This document shows positions 4,893 to 5,219 of a DNA stretch of 5,219 nucleotides, in pieces. The notes below the pieces were generated by a model, which had not been told where the DNA came from, did not search any database, and worked only from the letters and a program-made list of their open reading frames with translations. Origin of the DNA: Candidatus Woesearchaeota archaeon (lineage in GTDB: Archaea > Nanobdellota > Nanobdellia > Woesearchaeales > GW2011-AR4); contig JACOZO010000018.1 of NCBI GenBank assembly GCA_016181325.1, positions 1 to 5,219 of the forward strand. Reading direction: 5' to 3'. How positions within the stretch are numbered: position 1 is the stretch's first letter; each line of letters begins with the position of its first letter. A program made the translations under genes and the position numbers.

Positions 4893-5219
4893 AATTTGCT
4901 ATTTTTCCACCTGCAAAATCCACATTCCTCTGCGCAATCTGGAATATCTTCTTCCAATACTTTTAAGGCATTTTTTATTATTTTTTCAGCATTGCCTATT
5001 GAAATGCTCATTTTGACTAAATCAGTGTTGAAAAGTATTTCGCCTTCTGCATTTACCTTATTGGGATGGTAAAACAATAAATAGGAATAATTTTCGGTTT
5101 CATAGCTGTTTTTTCTTAAAAGAAAATTATAAATGTCCAATTGATCCTGATAATGGTCTGCTGTGTCTTCCTTTAATGGGAAACCCCTTGTTTTGTAATC
5201 AAGGACTATCAGTTTTTTG
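4889..5219 (-). CDS. PD-(D/E)XK (RecB/Cas4-like) nuclease, C-terminal part; N-terminus off the right edge
   Basis: The minus-strand frame is open from the right edge to a TAG at 4889-4891, giving the last 109 residues of a larger protein. Counting from the edge, KLIVLDYKT (2-10) holds the D-x-K catalytic pair (D7 and K9), and YQDQLDIY (23-30) gives the Q-x-x-x-Y motif (Q26 and Y30). FYHPNKVNAEGE and FNTDLVKMSI follow, and the protein ends in DCAEECGFCRWKNSKF. Three cysteines (C95, C99 and C102, spaced C-x3-C-x2-C) resemble the C-terminal metal or Fe-S knuckle of such nucleases, though spaced differently from the neighbouring Cas4-like protein. A TTG at 5138-5140 is not a believable start because the catalytic motif lies upstream of it. 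The missing N-terminal half should carry the remaining acidic ligand and perhaps a fourth cysteine. The family call is good; its exact role is unknown. Confidence 0.75.
   Translation of the reverse strand, partial: KKLIVLDYKTRGFPLKEDTADHYQDQLDIYNFLLRKNSYETENYSYLLFYHPNKVNAEGEILFNTDLVKMSISIGNAEKIIKNALKVLEEDIPDCAEECGFCRWKNSKF
4902..4906 (+). terminator. Possible oligo-T terminator after the Cas4-like gene
   Basis: A run of five T begins 10 bases after the stop codon of the plus-strand nuclease, inside the end of the opposing gene. A mirror run (five A at 4873-4877, thus five T on the minus strand) lies 12 bases past the opposing gene's stop. Both would suit T-tract termination in archaea, but runs this short are weak evidence. 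Confidence 0.3.

Noticed and set aside
4889..5140. A complete 83-residue gene starting at TTG 5138-5140
   Set aside because: The same frame continues upstream to the window edge and carries the catalytic LDYKT and Q-x-x-x-Y motifs, so this is only the C-terminal part of a longer nuclease.
1..5219. CRISPR array, insertion sequence or terminal repeats
   Set aside because: No regularly spaced direct repeats, transposase motifs or long inverted repeats were seen; the Cas4-like gene alone does not indicate a CRISPR locus.

Overview
The window looks archaeal, and most likely comes from a DPANN-type genome such as the Woesearchaeota/Pacearchaeota group. Five gene starts (on both strands) each have a TATA-like box centred about 25.5 to 27.5 bases upstream of the start codon, the geometry of leaderless archaeal transcripts. 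Genes are short and tightly packed, with intergenic gaps of 23 to 83 bases. The glycyl-tRNA synthetase is the short class II homodimeric type, with an insertion and zinc knuckle I associate with DPANN and candidate-phyla genomes. The archaeal call is fairly strong; the DPANN placement is an inference from remembered sequence style, not from a search.

Layout: (1) 1-891, minus strand: a GCS2-family carboxylate-amine ligase (gamma-glutamylcysteine synthetase type), cut by the left edge. (2) 944-1237, plus strand: a small HxlR-type winged-helix regulator, divergent from gene 1 and apparently sharing one palindromic TATA box with it. (3) 1261-2628, minus strand: a complete FAD-dependent class I disulfide reductase, convergent with the regulator. 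(4) 2712-4159, plus strand: glycyl-tRNA synthetase, divergent from gene 3 and broken by one frameshift near 3000, in its zinc knuckle. (5) 4242-4892, plus strand: a complete Cas4-like PD-(D/E)XK nuclease with four candidate iron-sulfur cysteines. (6) 4889-5219, minus strand: the C-terminal part of a second PD-(D/E)XK nuclease, cut by the right edge, whose stop codon interlocks with that of gene 5 in a shared CTAG.

Genes 1 to 3 could form a low-molecular-weight thiol module: a ligase that could make gamma-glutamylcysteine, a flavoprotein that could reduce its disulfide, and a regulator between them on a shared promoter. This parallels the gamma-glutamylcysteine system of halophilic archaea, but the substrates cannot be read from sequence. 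Genes 5 and 6 form a convergent pair of RecB/Cas4-type nucleases with no CRISPR array or other cas gene in the window, which suggests DNA repair or processing. No tRNA, rRNA, CRISPR array or insertion sequence was seen, and no gene-free stretch exceeds 300 bases.
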